A stretch of DNA of 22,092 nucleotides from Smittium mucronatum (GCA_001953115.1 LSSL01000531.1:1-22092), one strand, 5' to 3'; numbered from the stretch's first letter, positions 10,077-20,100 are shown. Program-made: numbers and translations. The notes: generated by a model from the sequence alone, not told the origin.

Positions 10077-10101
10077 TAAATTTGGGCCCGGAAAGCATTA
10101 A

Positions 10102-10580
10102 TATAAAAGTGTCTGCTATCAAAATGAATCTCGCATATATCTATTTATCCGAACTAATTAGGACAATAAAACGTTCTAGTATTAAAAAAACCTCCGAACC
10201 TTTCAATAGAATATATCCTTTTTATCTCAAATTCCAAATTACTCGATAATTATATACGTCATATAACGGGACTTATCCAAATTAAGAAGAAATTAAAAAT
10301 GTGATATTATTTTACGCACCAGGCGTTACACCAATAAAAGTTTCTTACTACCTTTTTTAATAATCTTCTAGATTAATTTTTGTTTTTTATTCTTTTAAAA
10401 CAACAATATAGCGAATATGAATTGTGAGATCTAAAATCAAAAAAAATTCCACAGATTTTAAAACTTTGCGCTATTATTGAATTAACTGAGAATTAAAGTA
10501 AAATCAATCTGAAAAACTTATTAGAAAAAAGAGTTTATGAATGTCAGAATATCCCAAATTCAAAGGATAAGTATCTGACT
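10102..10580. other. AT-rich intergenic spacer
   Basis: No reading frame, tRNA-like fold or recognised repeat seen between two MITE copies. Confidence 0.45.
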
Positions 10581-10748
10581 TTAACCTTTTCTAAACCGAT
10601 ATTATAAAAAATGGCTCTCTTTTTTATTCTAATTTGCCATTAAAATAGTGATACTTGTATACTATTGGGCTAGTCATGAGTTTGGGCCAATTATAGTTAT
10701 AAATATGCACAAGCGGAGTTACACAATTTTGGGCCTGGGAAGGGTTAA
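10581..10748 (-). mobile_element. Complete TTAA MITE (copy 3)
   Basis: 168 bp, reverse orientation. The outer ends are TTAACCTTTTCTAAACC and GGGCCTGGGAAGGGTTAA. The interior shares ATAAAAAATGGC, TATACTATTGG and TTGGGCCAATTATA with the other copies. The flanking TTAA is intact on both sides. It overlaps the start of the open frame that follows. Confidence 0.8.
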
Positions 10749-10962
10749 AGAGGGTCTTCAAGATATTAGGATTAGTGGAATTAATATAATTTATATTGAT
10801 TTGAAATTGATCGCAAAAATAATGTTGCCAAACCATAAAGAAGATTTGGAATTAAAAATCTTACAATTACAGCCAGAATCTGTCAAACTAACTGGAAACC
10901 TGGGTGTTAGTTTACAACTAGATCAATTCTGGTCTTCCCTTATAAAACAATCTGTCAATTAA
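10749..10962 (+). pseudogene. Short open frame abutting a MITE, possible coding remnant
   Basis: About 70 codons (RVKEGLQDIRISGINIIYI ... SSLIKQSVN, then stop) are open right after the MITE. The frame runs back through the MITE to 10648, but that part is transposon sequence and not evidence of a gene. The amphipathic, Leu/Ile-rich composition looks more protein-like than its surroundings. I cannot name it. A weak resemblance to ORF1/gag-type segments of fungal LINEs (alternating short strands and Ile/Leu helices) is only an impression. No start, splice site or promoter is evident. Confidence 0.3.
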
Positions 10963-11129
10963 ATTAAGAATCAGATAATTTTAAAATTAGTTTTTATTTT
11001 TTCATTTGTCCACTCTATTTAAATTTTTTTCCCATTTATATCCAATATAGAACATAAAATGTTTGTTCGAATCATAGATATCGAATAATTCTGTAGCAAT
11101 TCTGAAAAAAAAACAGGTAAAACTTTTTT
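10963..11129. other. AT-rich spacer
   Basis: Low-complexity AT-rich DNA between the short open frame and the truncated retroelement. Nothing recognised. Confidence 0.4.
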
Positions 11130-11143
11130 TATCAACCAAAAAA
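11130..11143. repeat. Left 14-bp candidate target-site duplication of copy B
   Basis: TATCAACCAAAAAA, identical to 11859-11872. It directly precedes the point where homology to the retroelement core begins (CCTTGAACCAATGCC). Confidence 0.65.
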
Positions 11144-11178
11144 CCTTGAACCAATGCCCTCTAGGTATGGAGCTGCCT

Positions 11179-11191
11179 TAGCGACAGAGGT
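11179..11191. repeat. Left 13-bp target-site duplication of the nested element
   Basis: TAGCGACAGAGGT, identical to 11766-11778. It lies inside the core of copy B. The last T could belong to either the duplication or the poly-T. Confidence 0.85.
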
Positions 11192-11765
11192 TTTTTTTTT
11201 TTTTTTTTTTACGGGAAATTTNNNNNNNNNNNNNNNNNNNNNNNNNNNNNNNNNNNNNNNNNNNNNNNNNNNNNNNNNNNNNNNNNNNNNNNNNNNNNNN
11301 NNNNNNNNNNNNNNNNNNNNNNNNNNNNNNNNNNNNNNNNNNNNNNNNNNNNNNNNNNNNNNNNNNNNNNNNNNNNNNNNNNNNNNNNNNNNNNNNNNNN
11401 NNNNNNNNNNNNNNNNNNNNNNNNNNNNNNNNNNNNNNNNNNNNNNNNNNNNNNNNNNNNNNNNNNNNNNNNNNNNNNNNNNNNNNNNNNNNNNNNNNNN
11501 NNNNNNNNNNNNNNNNNNNNNNNNNNNNNNNNNNNNNNNNNNNNNNNNNNNNNNNNNNNNNNNNNNNNNNNNNNNNNNNNNNNNNNNNNNNNNNNNNNNN
11601 NNNNNNNNNNNNNNNNNNNNNNNNNNNNNNNNNNNNNNNNNNNNNNNNNNNNNNNNNNNNNNNNNNNNNNNNNNNNNNNNNNNNNNNNNNNTTTTTTTTT
11701 TTTTTTTTTTTACGGGAAATTTATTTTAAAGTTAATAAAAAGTTATAAAAACTAATTTAAAAAAC
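11192..11765 (-). mobile_element. Nested non-LTR retroelement, reverse orientation, containing an assembly gap
   Basis: Minus-strand element ending AAAATAAATTTCCCGT followed by an A tail (poly-T on the plus strand). It is bounded by perfect 13-bp direct repeats and inserted into copy B. The visible body after the gap is about 54 bp (11712-11765). The gap is flanked on both sides by the same poly-T plus ACGGGAAATTT, so the true element may be only about 75 bp. It is related in its 3' end to the elements at 1-285 and 17099-17158, which end TTCTGCGT instead of TTTCCCGT. Confidence 0.75.
11222..11691. other. Assembly gap of 470 N
   Basis: Undetermined bases. The 31 bases before the gap (20 T then ACGGGAAATTT) equal the 31 bases after it, suggesting overlapping contig ends that were not merged. 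The reading frame that appears to cross it is meaningless. Confidence 0.95.
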
Positions 11766-11778
11766 TAGCGACAGAGGT
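11766..11778. repeat. Right 13-bp target-site duplication of the nested element
   Basis: Perfect copy of 11179-11191, followed by GAGTTGGGT, the expected continuation of the copy B core. Confidence 0.85.
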
Positions 11779-11858
11779 GAGTTGGGTGAATTTTTTTTAA
11801 ATTGGTTTATATATCTTTTTATTGACTTTGAAATAAATTTCCCAAAAAAACCCCCTCA

Positions 11859-11872
11859 TATCAACCAAAAAA
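11859..11872. repeat. Right 14-bp candidate target-site duplication of copy B
   Basis: TATCAACCAAAAAA, matching 11130-11143. It is A-rich and so less specific than the other duplications in this window. Confidence 0.6.
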
Positions 11873-12298
11873 AAATTAAACTCACCAGTTTAAATCTAAA
11901 TCGACCAAAAAAATGAATCTAATTCCCAATTTAATATCGATCAAAATATAAGTATTAGCGGTTTCTTAAGAGAAATTTACTATTTTCATTTTAACAAAGT
12001 TTTAATATGTTTCCATTTGTATAATTTAGATAAAACCCCCTTTGCTATGGGTTAATTAAGGTTGAAATAAAAAAAAAGGATTAATAATGACATATTTTCA
12101 AAAAGATTAATTTGGGAAAAAAATTAGCATAAGCGAAAATTCGTCAAAAAAACTTTTCTTTGCAAATTGCGGAGTTAAATTTGGTTCTTTTAAATTTATA
12201 TATTAACCAAAAAACAATACGCCTGTCAATTTTTCAAATTAAATTTCATAAAAAAAATTCAAATTTTTATTAATCTTAAAATTAATAAAGCAATGAAC

Positions 12299-12568
12299 TT
12301 TTGGGAGGAAGCCGAAAATTTTTATTACAAAGATAACAAGTATTTCAGGGAAATATACATCTCGATGAGCTTCACGTGATACAAATCAGTTTACCACTAT
12401 TTCTATATTAAAATAGAGAACATTTTTTATAGCAATCTTAGAATTGGTTTATATTATTATGAAATTAAAATTAAATATAAATATATCCAAAATTGAAAGA
12501 TCTGTGTTGAATTTAAAAAAACTGATCTCAATTCGCTGATATTAGAGCTTTATGGGGATGAAAAAAAA
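12299..12568 (+). pseudogene. Decayed reading frame, possibly retroelement gag
   Basis: One plus frame reads about 90 codons with only two in-frame TGA stops (12377 and 12494): FWEEAENFYYKDNKYF, SFT-stop-YKSVY, KICVEFKKTDLNSLIL, ELYGDEKK, ending at a TAA at 12569. A TGA for Trp at 12377 would give FTWYKS, and the ELYGD segment with its charged neighbours loosely resembles gag capsid helices. It is in the same frame class as the remnants at 13.09 and 13.37 kb. The identity is a guess; the partly preserved frame is visible. Confidence 0.3.
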
Positions 12569-13072
12569 TAATTTATCATCTGAAGGGCTTATTATATTCT
12601 TTTATTGATGTAAATATCTGCAAAATATACTCAAAAACGTTCAGTTTCAATCAAAAGAAGAAAAAAGAAAAAGAATTACTTTAGATTCATTCGAAGAACC
12701 TTGATATAGAATCAAATATTTATATAGTTCCACACCTGATTATATCTCTAACTTTATAACCAATATTTTATCTTTGAGTTCATTGATAACATCCAAAAAA
12801 TAGATTAAAAACTTATAGTATTTGAAAAATATAAACCTCAATAATAATTTTAATTTAATCAAGAAAAGATATTTAATTATAGCTATAGTTATTTCATAAG
12901 TTTTATAAATTTTTATGTATATATCTTTGGAAGTATTAAAGAAAGAATATTATAATATATATCTTTAGAACGCTCAATTTAGCAAAAAAATAAGAATAAA
13001 AAATGAATTCGACCATTAGGTTATAATTATTCTGGCTGAATCATCCAAAAAAATATCTATTGCTGTAAAAAG

Positions 13073-13150
13073 ATTATACAGCATCTAAGATGTGATCATT
13101 TCTGTTTGTGGTGCCAAAAACCTCCTAAAAATAGTTTCAGAAGGTAAGAA
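13073..13150 (+). pseudogene. Decayed Cys-rich segment, possible zinc knuckle
   Basis: This plus frame reads HLRCDHFCLWCQKPPKNSF before a TAA. The CLWCQKP part (Cys codons 13103 and 13112) resembles the start of a CCHC zinc knuckle (C-x2-C-x-KPGH-x4-C). The His and last Cys are not preserved. It lies between the gag-like and RNase H-like frames and shares their frame. This is weak evidence taken alone. Confidence 0.25.
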
Positions 13151-13372
13151 TGATCCGAAAATTTTATTTATGAAGACTTGAAATTTATTACGCTAGCTCA
13201 TTAAAAAATATTATGATACTGGGAAATGTCTTTTTCTTACAAAATGGGAATAGTGTAAAAATCAAAAAAAATTCTTGCCGAAAATCAAAAAAACTTACTT
13301 ATAAAAGATTTAATTCTGGTATGAAAGTCACAACATATTATTAACTTCCATAAAAAAGGCATAGAAAGATTT

Positions 13373-13850
13373 AACGGATATCCAAAAGATAATCATATCG
13401 AATGGAAGAAGAAAGATAACTTAGATTTTATTGATATTTAATTATAAGAAATTAATGACTTTGAAAATTTTTATAATCCTGAATACAGAAAAATGATATG
13501 CAAAGGGATAAAGGGAGGTTCAGGTACCAAATTCACTTTTTTACACATTATAGATTTTTGAGATAAAATATTTATTACACAGATGAAACACTTAACCCCT
13601 AAAAAAATAGATAGGAAATATAAGGCTTACTCACTGGTTGCTTGTAATGAATTTGATTCTATGAAGGTCTCTCTTAATTATAGATCATTATTATTCTCGA
13701 AAATAATAATCAATGAATGTGAAGATTTATATTGTACATGAAATATGCTCTTAAAACTCAATAAATCTGTAAATCTATATATTTGATATTTAGTTAAATT
13801 TTTTGAATGATTTTTATACGGTCCATACAAAATCGAAGGAGCCTAGTTCG
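13373..13850 (+). pseudogene. Decayed RNase H-like segment of an LTR retrotransposon
   Basis: A plus frame with stops at 13439, 13445, 13559 and 13739 still reads GSGTKFTFLHIIDF, QMKHLTPKKIDRKYKAYSL, VACNEFDSMKVSLNYRSLLF, then KFFE-stop-FLYGPYKIEG. The pattern LTP-x-Y-AY-x-L-x-A-x-F-x-K-x-YL followed by (R)W-x3-L-x2-Y-x-IE resembles the RNase H region of Ty3/Gypsy polyproteins, with a TGA where the Trp would be. The catalytic Asp residues are not clearly retained, and no reverse transcriptase motif is visible before it. Family resemblance is by eye only. Confidence 0.4.
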
Positions 13851-15187
13851 ACCAAGAATAATCAATAAAAATATGAATCTAATTTAAAGCACAATTTAAT
13901 CGTTTTTATAACCGTTTAATTGAATAATTAATCAAAAATAACTTTTTTGATAACTTTATCTATATTTTTATTTATCATAATCTAAAAATTTAACGATTTC
14001 TACTTAATTTTTAAATAATTTTTTAAAATAAACTAACACAAATTTTAATCTAGATTTCATATGAAAGTGCTGGATGTATATTATTAAAACATATAATGTT
14101 TCTGTAAAAATAAGGATGAGAATATGGGTGCAGATATCAAAATAAGGTACGAATTTCACAAATAATATCTCTGAAATAATAAAATTTGATTTTTTTATGA
14201 TTTTAACTAAACAGAATGAAAAGTTAAATTTTTAATGAAATTTATTCATAATAATATTTAATAAAATGCGGTTAAAAATCTTGCTTTTTCTTTTATCCGA
14301 TTTCTCTATTATTTGCATTACTATTAATTTATAACAAGTATACTATCATTCGTACTTTTTTATAGTCCATTCCACTAAAGTCGTTTAAAAAAATTGAGTT
14401 TAAATTATTTTTTGGTGCCTTTTGTTCCCGATAGATTCTAAAAGATATTTATTTCTTGATATTCAATGACAAATTAGGATTTTTTATTAAAAAATGAGCT
14501 GTCAATAAACTAACTCCAAAATTTCTAAATCTAAAAAAAAAATTATAAAGGATTTTTAAGGAGTTTAATTGAAACTTTAAAAGATTTATAATTTTGCTGG
14601 ATTGGTATTAGAAAAAAAATTCTGGTTATATATAATCAAATGAAAGTAGATTTATGTCCAAATTCGAATAGTGATTTAGTTGATGGGTGCAAAAGAAATT
14701 TATGTTTTATTCTATATTGATATTATTTAGTAGATATTATTTTTTTTTAGTTAATTTGGATTTAAAATGGTCGAAAATAATCAGTTAAACTAAAAAAAAT
14801 AATTAAAATTTTATAAAGTTATTTTATTTTTTTTATAAAAGGAATTTCTGAAGCTAATAGATGCCTATTTTTTTATATAAACTCCAAAAATATACGATAT
14901 TTTAATATTTATCACCATCATATTAATTCTTGAAAAAACGTCATTTGAATGGATAAATAAAAAATAAATTGGGTCATAGATAGGAATTTCGAAGTAGAAA
15001 ATAAACATATAAAAATGAGACAAAATATCTTAAAAATTTTAAAAACTATAAAAAAACAATATATTATAGTGCGAGCAAAAAAATTTACTGTTTTTCTAAT
15101 AATTTAAGTACGAAAATTACTATAAGTGCATGAAGAAGCACTAATTTTTAATAAATCATCCTGGAAAATGCTCTTTTTTCAAAGAGA

Positions 15188-15460
15188 AGTACGTTAAAGA
15201 TACAATTATCTGAAATATAGAGCATAAATTTGGCCCATACCTAATCGATTTGAAGCATAAGTCAAAATATATACTAATGAGTATAATTCTTTTTTACTGA
15301 AATAGAGTTTTAAAAAATACATTAAATGAAAGCGAAATAAATATAGCTTCGAATTTTTTGACCGATAAACGAAAAAAATCAATATTATGGATATTGAAAA
15401 AAGGCCTTAGTTTTTGAGTATTATCCAGATAATAGGTATTTAAATTTAATGTTTGCATAA
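15188..15460 (+). pseudogene. Decayed integrase core of a Ty3/Gypsy-like retrotransposon
   Basis: The plus frame reads TII-stop-NIEHKFGPY (GPY at 15232), then KYIL (15265), LFY-stop-N (TGA 15298), LNESEINIASNFLTD, ILKKGLSF-stop-VLS. A one-base shift then gives DNRYLNLMFA (Asp codon 15428). This follows the rve integrase pattern W-x-D-F-GP...KYIL-x-D-x-F-(S/T)-x-W...A-x-x-FL...G-x-P-x-ILSDNG-x-F. Both in-frame TGA codons fall where Trp is expected. The first catalytic Asp (in EHKFGP) is replaced and the second survives only after the frameshift. The third catalytic Glu region is not recognisable. The element is dead. Confidence 0.55.
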
Positions 15461-16088
15461 AAATAAATTATTCAAAGACTAAAAAAAGAAATAAATGTAA
15501 ATATATAAATTCTAATTTCAAATTAATCAAAGGTGGTTATCATGTGATTGAATTTAGAATAACCTGAAACAATAAATCTTTCTCCCTGACTATAATAGCT
15601 GATATATTCAGCTGTGACACAAAATATTACATTTGGATATTCAAATCGCTAATGAACAAATGATATAATTTCAGATTCAAGCTAGATTTAATTTTTTTTT
15701 TAAATATTCTGTTGCAAAGATAAAATAATCCAATAAAATCTCGTCTAATAAATTTAACAGATCATATTAACGGTTATATGTTATAAAAAGTATTAAAGAG
15801 CTTATAGGAAAAAATATTGGACCTATAAAAGCCATGTTATAAAGATGTATTTTAACAGCGAGATTTCTGAAAAAAGGATATTTATTTTAAAAGTTCAAGA
15901 AAATTTTCTTTTAAAGTGAATTAATTTCCATTTTACTTCTTGTATAATAGATGAAATAAAAAAACTCTTATTTCTATAAAAGCTAATTTTAGTTTTATTG
16001 GGCATTATTTTTTAGAAATATAAAAAAAAACGTTTTAGAGCGATTAAATAAAATATTAATTTTTTTATTATAGAGGTTCAAAAATGAT

Positions 16089-16307
16089 TTAACCTCTTGA
16101 TTTTTTTAAAAATGTGTTGGAAAAATCTGAAAATTTATAATTTCCTAAATTTGAAATATGAAATATAGTAAGATTATTAGTTCGAGGGATAAGAAATTTT
16201 ATCAGTGGAATTGTTAAAGAGGATGCCGATATTTTAATTTTTTGTTCAATAGTGAAAATAATGGAACGCGTCTCACTAATATCTATATAAATATCTATTA
16301 AACTCAT
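16089..16307 (-). pseudogene. Minus-strand 72-codon frame, possible decayed retropepsin
   Basis: The frame starts MSLIDIYIDISETRSIIFT and contains ASSLTIPLIKFLI and ISNLGNYKFSDF before a stop. YIDISETRSII could derive from the aspartic protease active site (I/L-D-T-G-A-T-R-S-I-I), with Thr to Ile and Gly to Ser explained by C-to-T and G-to-A changes, but Ala to Glu is not. It is opposite in orientation to the integrase-like remnant, so it would belong to another element. It could also be a chance frame in AT-rich DNA. Confidence 0.25.
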
Positions 16308-17082
16308 TAATTTGAAATTAGAAAGCTTAGACTCATTTATGTACTTTTTTTTTGAAAAAAAACAATACTAATATACTTTTAACAAAAAATCATATTCGAT
16401 TTTAAACATATTTATTATTCATTTAGATCACTTTTAAGTCATAAGAGGTTTCTAATATTTACTAATTTTTTATGGCGATGGACAGGAGCAATTTTTTAAG
16501 CATTACTGCATTTAAGAAAAAAGTTATAGCATCTAGATTTAATATATATATTAACTCAGCCTCTAGTAAAAATTCTTAATAAATATCTCAAGTATTTTTT
16601 AGTTTAAACTCTAATTTCCAATAAAATCATATTTATACAATGTATATATATTTAAACTTTTTGGTTTTGGATTTGTAAAACCGAATAAAATTTTTTAAAT
16701 AACAACAGGTAGTATTTTTAAGAACCTTTTTTTATCTTAATACATAATTTTCAAAAAAAAAAAATTTTTTTTGTATATTTTTTTTTGATATTTAAAAAAA
16801 TATTATAACTAAATTTTTTCAATCTTTGGATCGATCTAAGCAGCAATCATAGATATAAAATTTATTTATTTATATCATTTTTTTGGTCAATTATATCTTC
16901 TAATTCTTATTTCTTTTAAAAGTATACTTATCCTGTCTACAAAAGCAAATCTTTCTACCAGCAAAAAATAATATCACAAATAAAGACTGTACTGAAGACT
17001 CGATGTCATAGCTCGCAATAATAATATTTTTTTAGTTTAGCCTATATTAACAGTATTTTTTACACCAATAAAGTCTAAAATA

Positions 17083-17098
17083 TATAAAAACCGATAAT
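17083..17098. repeat. Left 16-bp target-site duplication of copy C
   Basis: TATAAAAACCGATAAT, identical to 17159-17174. Confidence 0.88.
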
Positions 17099-17158
17099 TT
17101 TTTTTTTTTTTTTTACGCAGAATTTATTTTTAAACTTTATAAAAATGAATTTAAACAC
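17099..17158 (-). mobile_element. Minimal retroposed insert, copy C (44-bp body plus 16-nt A tail)
   Basis: On the minus strand it is 44 bases ending TAAAAATAAATTCTGCGT, followed by 16 A. Perfect 16-bp direct repeats flank it. The body matches the 3' end of copy A at 8-43 almost base for base. This is what extreme 5' truncation during target-primed reverse transcription leaves. It encodes nothing. Its age looks low, because the duplications are perfect although the surroundings are heavily decayed. Confidence 0.85.
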
Positions 17159-17174
17159 TATAAAAACCGATAAT
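17159..17174. repeat. Right 16-bp target-site duplication of copy C
   Basis: Perfect copy of 17083-17098. Confidence 0.88.
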
Positions 17175-20100
17175 GAGCTTATTTATGTTTTAACTAATAA
17201 ATATGGTATACATTTCACTTTTTCACTCAGAATGATTTTTTTTTAAAAAATTTTAATAGTGATATAGATTACTGTGGCAAAGAATAGATTTTATAAAAAT
17301 GAGAGGAATATCACTTATTATATTTTAAAATATAATAATTTTGGGGTTTTATAAAAAAAAATTCATTGATTTTAAGAACATTTAAAAAAAATGATATTAA
17401 TTGTAAGATATTTTCTATTAGATTATTTTAAAAAATATATAATTTCTAAAATTGGAAAATTATTAATCGAATTATCAGAATATTTTCAGAAAATAAATAA
17501 GCTTTGACCGATTTCCAAATTAATAACCTGATCCGCAATGAAATTGAAATTTTTTGCAAATAGTTTGCATATTAATAATGTTTAATACATGTAGATATAT
17601 CCAAAAAAACAATTATTTGATTATATGAGATTATTCTTTAAAAAAGGAATAATTATCTACCAAAATAATACGTTAAAATAAATATAATAGTTTTCGTCGT
17701 TTCACTAGCAATTTATTATGATATAATTTATTAGTTAAATATATTCAAAATTTAAAAAGAGTTGGTTGCAGAAGATTTAACTCATTTCGAATCGGTCTAT
17801 AAGAAAATTTACCTAATTTTTATACATTTTTAATTTTCTAATACAAAAGATAATTTTAAAAAATTTTAATCTATAAAATTACTTATTTTACTGGGAAAAT
17901 TTTTATTTTTTTATTTTTTAATGTACTGAATAAATAGAAGAAATTTCTTAATTAAATTTGATCTTTTAATTTTATATTTGAGATTTATTTTGCTTTAATC
18001 CAAAATTATGATTGTAAAATAAAAGAACTTAGATCGAAAAAATCTTTCACTTTTCGTTAAAATTTTCCTCCTTCTTATAATTTAAATTGAATCCAAACTA
18101 ATTATTTTCTAATTTAAATATTTATTATTATTTTATCATTTTTTAAATTAAATCCTTCTTATAATATCCAGAAGATCTATGTGATTGGACAAAAAAAATT
18201 ATCAAAAATACCTTTCTAATAACCCGATATATTGTTAATTTGACAGATTATTTGATATAGAAGGTGATATAGCGATCCCCCATTATAAACACCTTCCACT
18301 TCATTTATTTAAAAATAATTTTTTCAAAAATTAAATTTTTCTATTCTCGAAACGTTAAAATTCTTCATATTTTCAGCCTTATTTTCAAGAAAAAATATCA
18401 TACTTTCCAGATTATAAATTTTTATAACGGCCCTACTAAGTTTAATTGAGAATAGTTCATAAATTCTCTTTTTTTCAACTTCGGGTTTAATATAATTTTT
18501 TTAGCTTATACTGTAATTTTATATGTTTTATTATTGCTTTTATTTAATTATAAATTGGAATTTCTATTGTTTTTCAGAGAAAAAAAATATAGATTTCATA
18601 TATAAAATTTTGAATTCTATTTTTTAAATAGGATCGGAACTCACTTCTTTATTTTTATGCCAAGGATTAAGGGGATTTCTCAAAAATTTATTGCGCATGG
18701 TTATGATTTAGAGTAAAAATTCTATAAGTTAATCACACCAATTTTTAAAATATCTCACTACTGCTTGGTCTAACGCGTATTTTACATATTACAAATAAGT
18801 TCTATTATTAACATCAATTTGTTTTGGTAGGTATATATATTTTTTAGTTCCAATTTCATTTCTTCTAGGCATTCCGATATAACTCTTAAAGTTTAATTTT
18901 AACTGGTATCGAATCGAATTTTTTTTCAATACAACCAAAGAAAGAATTAACTTGATTTTTTTTCGTGCCGTTTTTCTAGTCAGAATAGCGCATAAAAGCG
19001 AAAAAACATAAATATTTTCTAGTCAACTATAATTTATCCACTCCATTTTGAGCTTAATTGGAATAATCTCAAAAAGTGTTTATATTAATTCTGTAATATT
19101 CCTGATATATTATAAGTGTGACAGAATTTATACTCTGGTCCATTAAGGGAATATTTCTGTCAAGACACACTCGATTTTTCATATGAAATAATAGATTTTC
19201 TAAATTTTAGTTTCCATATTCTTTCCTTTAATAAAATTATATTTAATTCCAGAATATTAGCCAAGTATTATCATGCAACTCTTTTAAAAAGTTTATCTAC
19301 TTTTATTTTGACTGAATTATTGGCACTATTTTTTTAATATTTCTATTATAAAGTTATTTTAATCGTACTATAAAGCTTCCAACATCTCATTTAAAATAAT
19401 TTCATAAATTTACTCGCTTTTTGTTATTATTTATTTCTCGCAAACCATTATATATACACCTTTTCATCTAGATAAATAATATATGCGTCTTTCTCTCTCA
19501 CCGGTTTATTTTTAATCACGAATTAATAATCAGATAGCGTTGCAATTCGGATTGAAATATTTTCAGTGGGCTCTGAGCTTATATGTAAACTTGAAATTTT
19601 TGAATTATATGTATAAATTATAAACTTACTTTCCAAAAAATAATAAATATAACGCTTTATGAAACTAAATAAATATTGATCTTTTTTTTTTTTACATATT
19701 TTATTTTATTTCTAAGAGTAACCGTTTTCAAGGGTAATACTATCGAGATATGTTATTATATCATCCTAAATGGTTATAAAACAGCTTCTATAGCGATTGA
19801 AAAAACACTCGCTGATAAAAAAAATTCCTTTTTCTAATTCTGCTGTTTCTAACAGTCGCATTTTATTTTATTTTATATAATATATAATTTTATTATTATT
19901 ATTATTCATTGTAAAGCGAAAACTTTGGTTTTGACTAACCAAAAACTGTATTGGTATATTAATTTTTCATATTATCGAATGGAATTCCTAAAAAATTAAT
20001 TTAAAAATAATTTTGCTTATTTATGTTTAAAATTTTTGAGAATTTCAATAGATTTTATAAAACTTAACTTTTTTAGGATCATTTTAACTCTTTTGGGTGT

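Larger units (their letters stand above)
9614..10101 (-). mobile_element. TTAA MITE copy 2, interrupted by a 300-bp retroelement
   Basis: It is bounded by TTAACCCTTTCAGGGC (9614 onward) and GGGCCCGGAAAGCATTAA (to 10101), in reverse orientation to copy 1. Subtracting the retroelement and one target duplication (316 bp) leaves 172 bp, the same length as copy 1. The rejoined site, read in reverse, is TCTCACTCCTAATTGTGT, aligning with CTTCACTCCGATTTGTGT of copy 1. Confidence 0.87.
11144..11858 (+). mobile_element. 5'-truncated non-LTR retroelement copy B, interrupted
   Basis: It begins abruptly in the family core (CCTTGAACCAATGCCC), where copy A continues further 5', so it is 5'-truncated. Leaving out the nested insertion, the frame LEPMPS-YGAA-A-E-SWV-FF matches copy A, and the A/T-rich tail reaches AAATAAATTTCCC and an A run at 11844-11850. 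Eight further bases (CCCCCTCA) precede the right target duplication, which is untidy and lowers confidence in that boundary. A reverse-orientation relative splits it at 11179-11778. Confidence 0.7.
11873..17082. other. Very AT-rich block with decayed transposon frames
   Basis: From about 11.9 kb the base composition drops to a much lower GC than the kinase half. There is no intact gene and no open frame beyond about 70 codons. Several stretches still read as protein when a few stops are ignored; these are listed separately. The rest (11.9-12.3, 12.6-13.05, 13.9-15.15, 15.5-16.05 and 16.3-17.08 kb) shows nothing I can name. No LTR pair was seen. Confidence 0.6.

Noticed and set aside
11154..11729. 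Open frame across the N gap
   Set aside because: It is an artefact of undetermined bases and poly-T; only the first dozen codons are real, and they belong to the retroelement core.
14700..14760. YIDII-like plus-strand string near the expected position of reverse transcriptase
   Set aside because: Only four residues agree, there are stops on both sides, and no supporting motif was seen.
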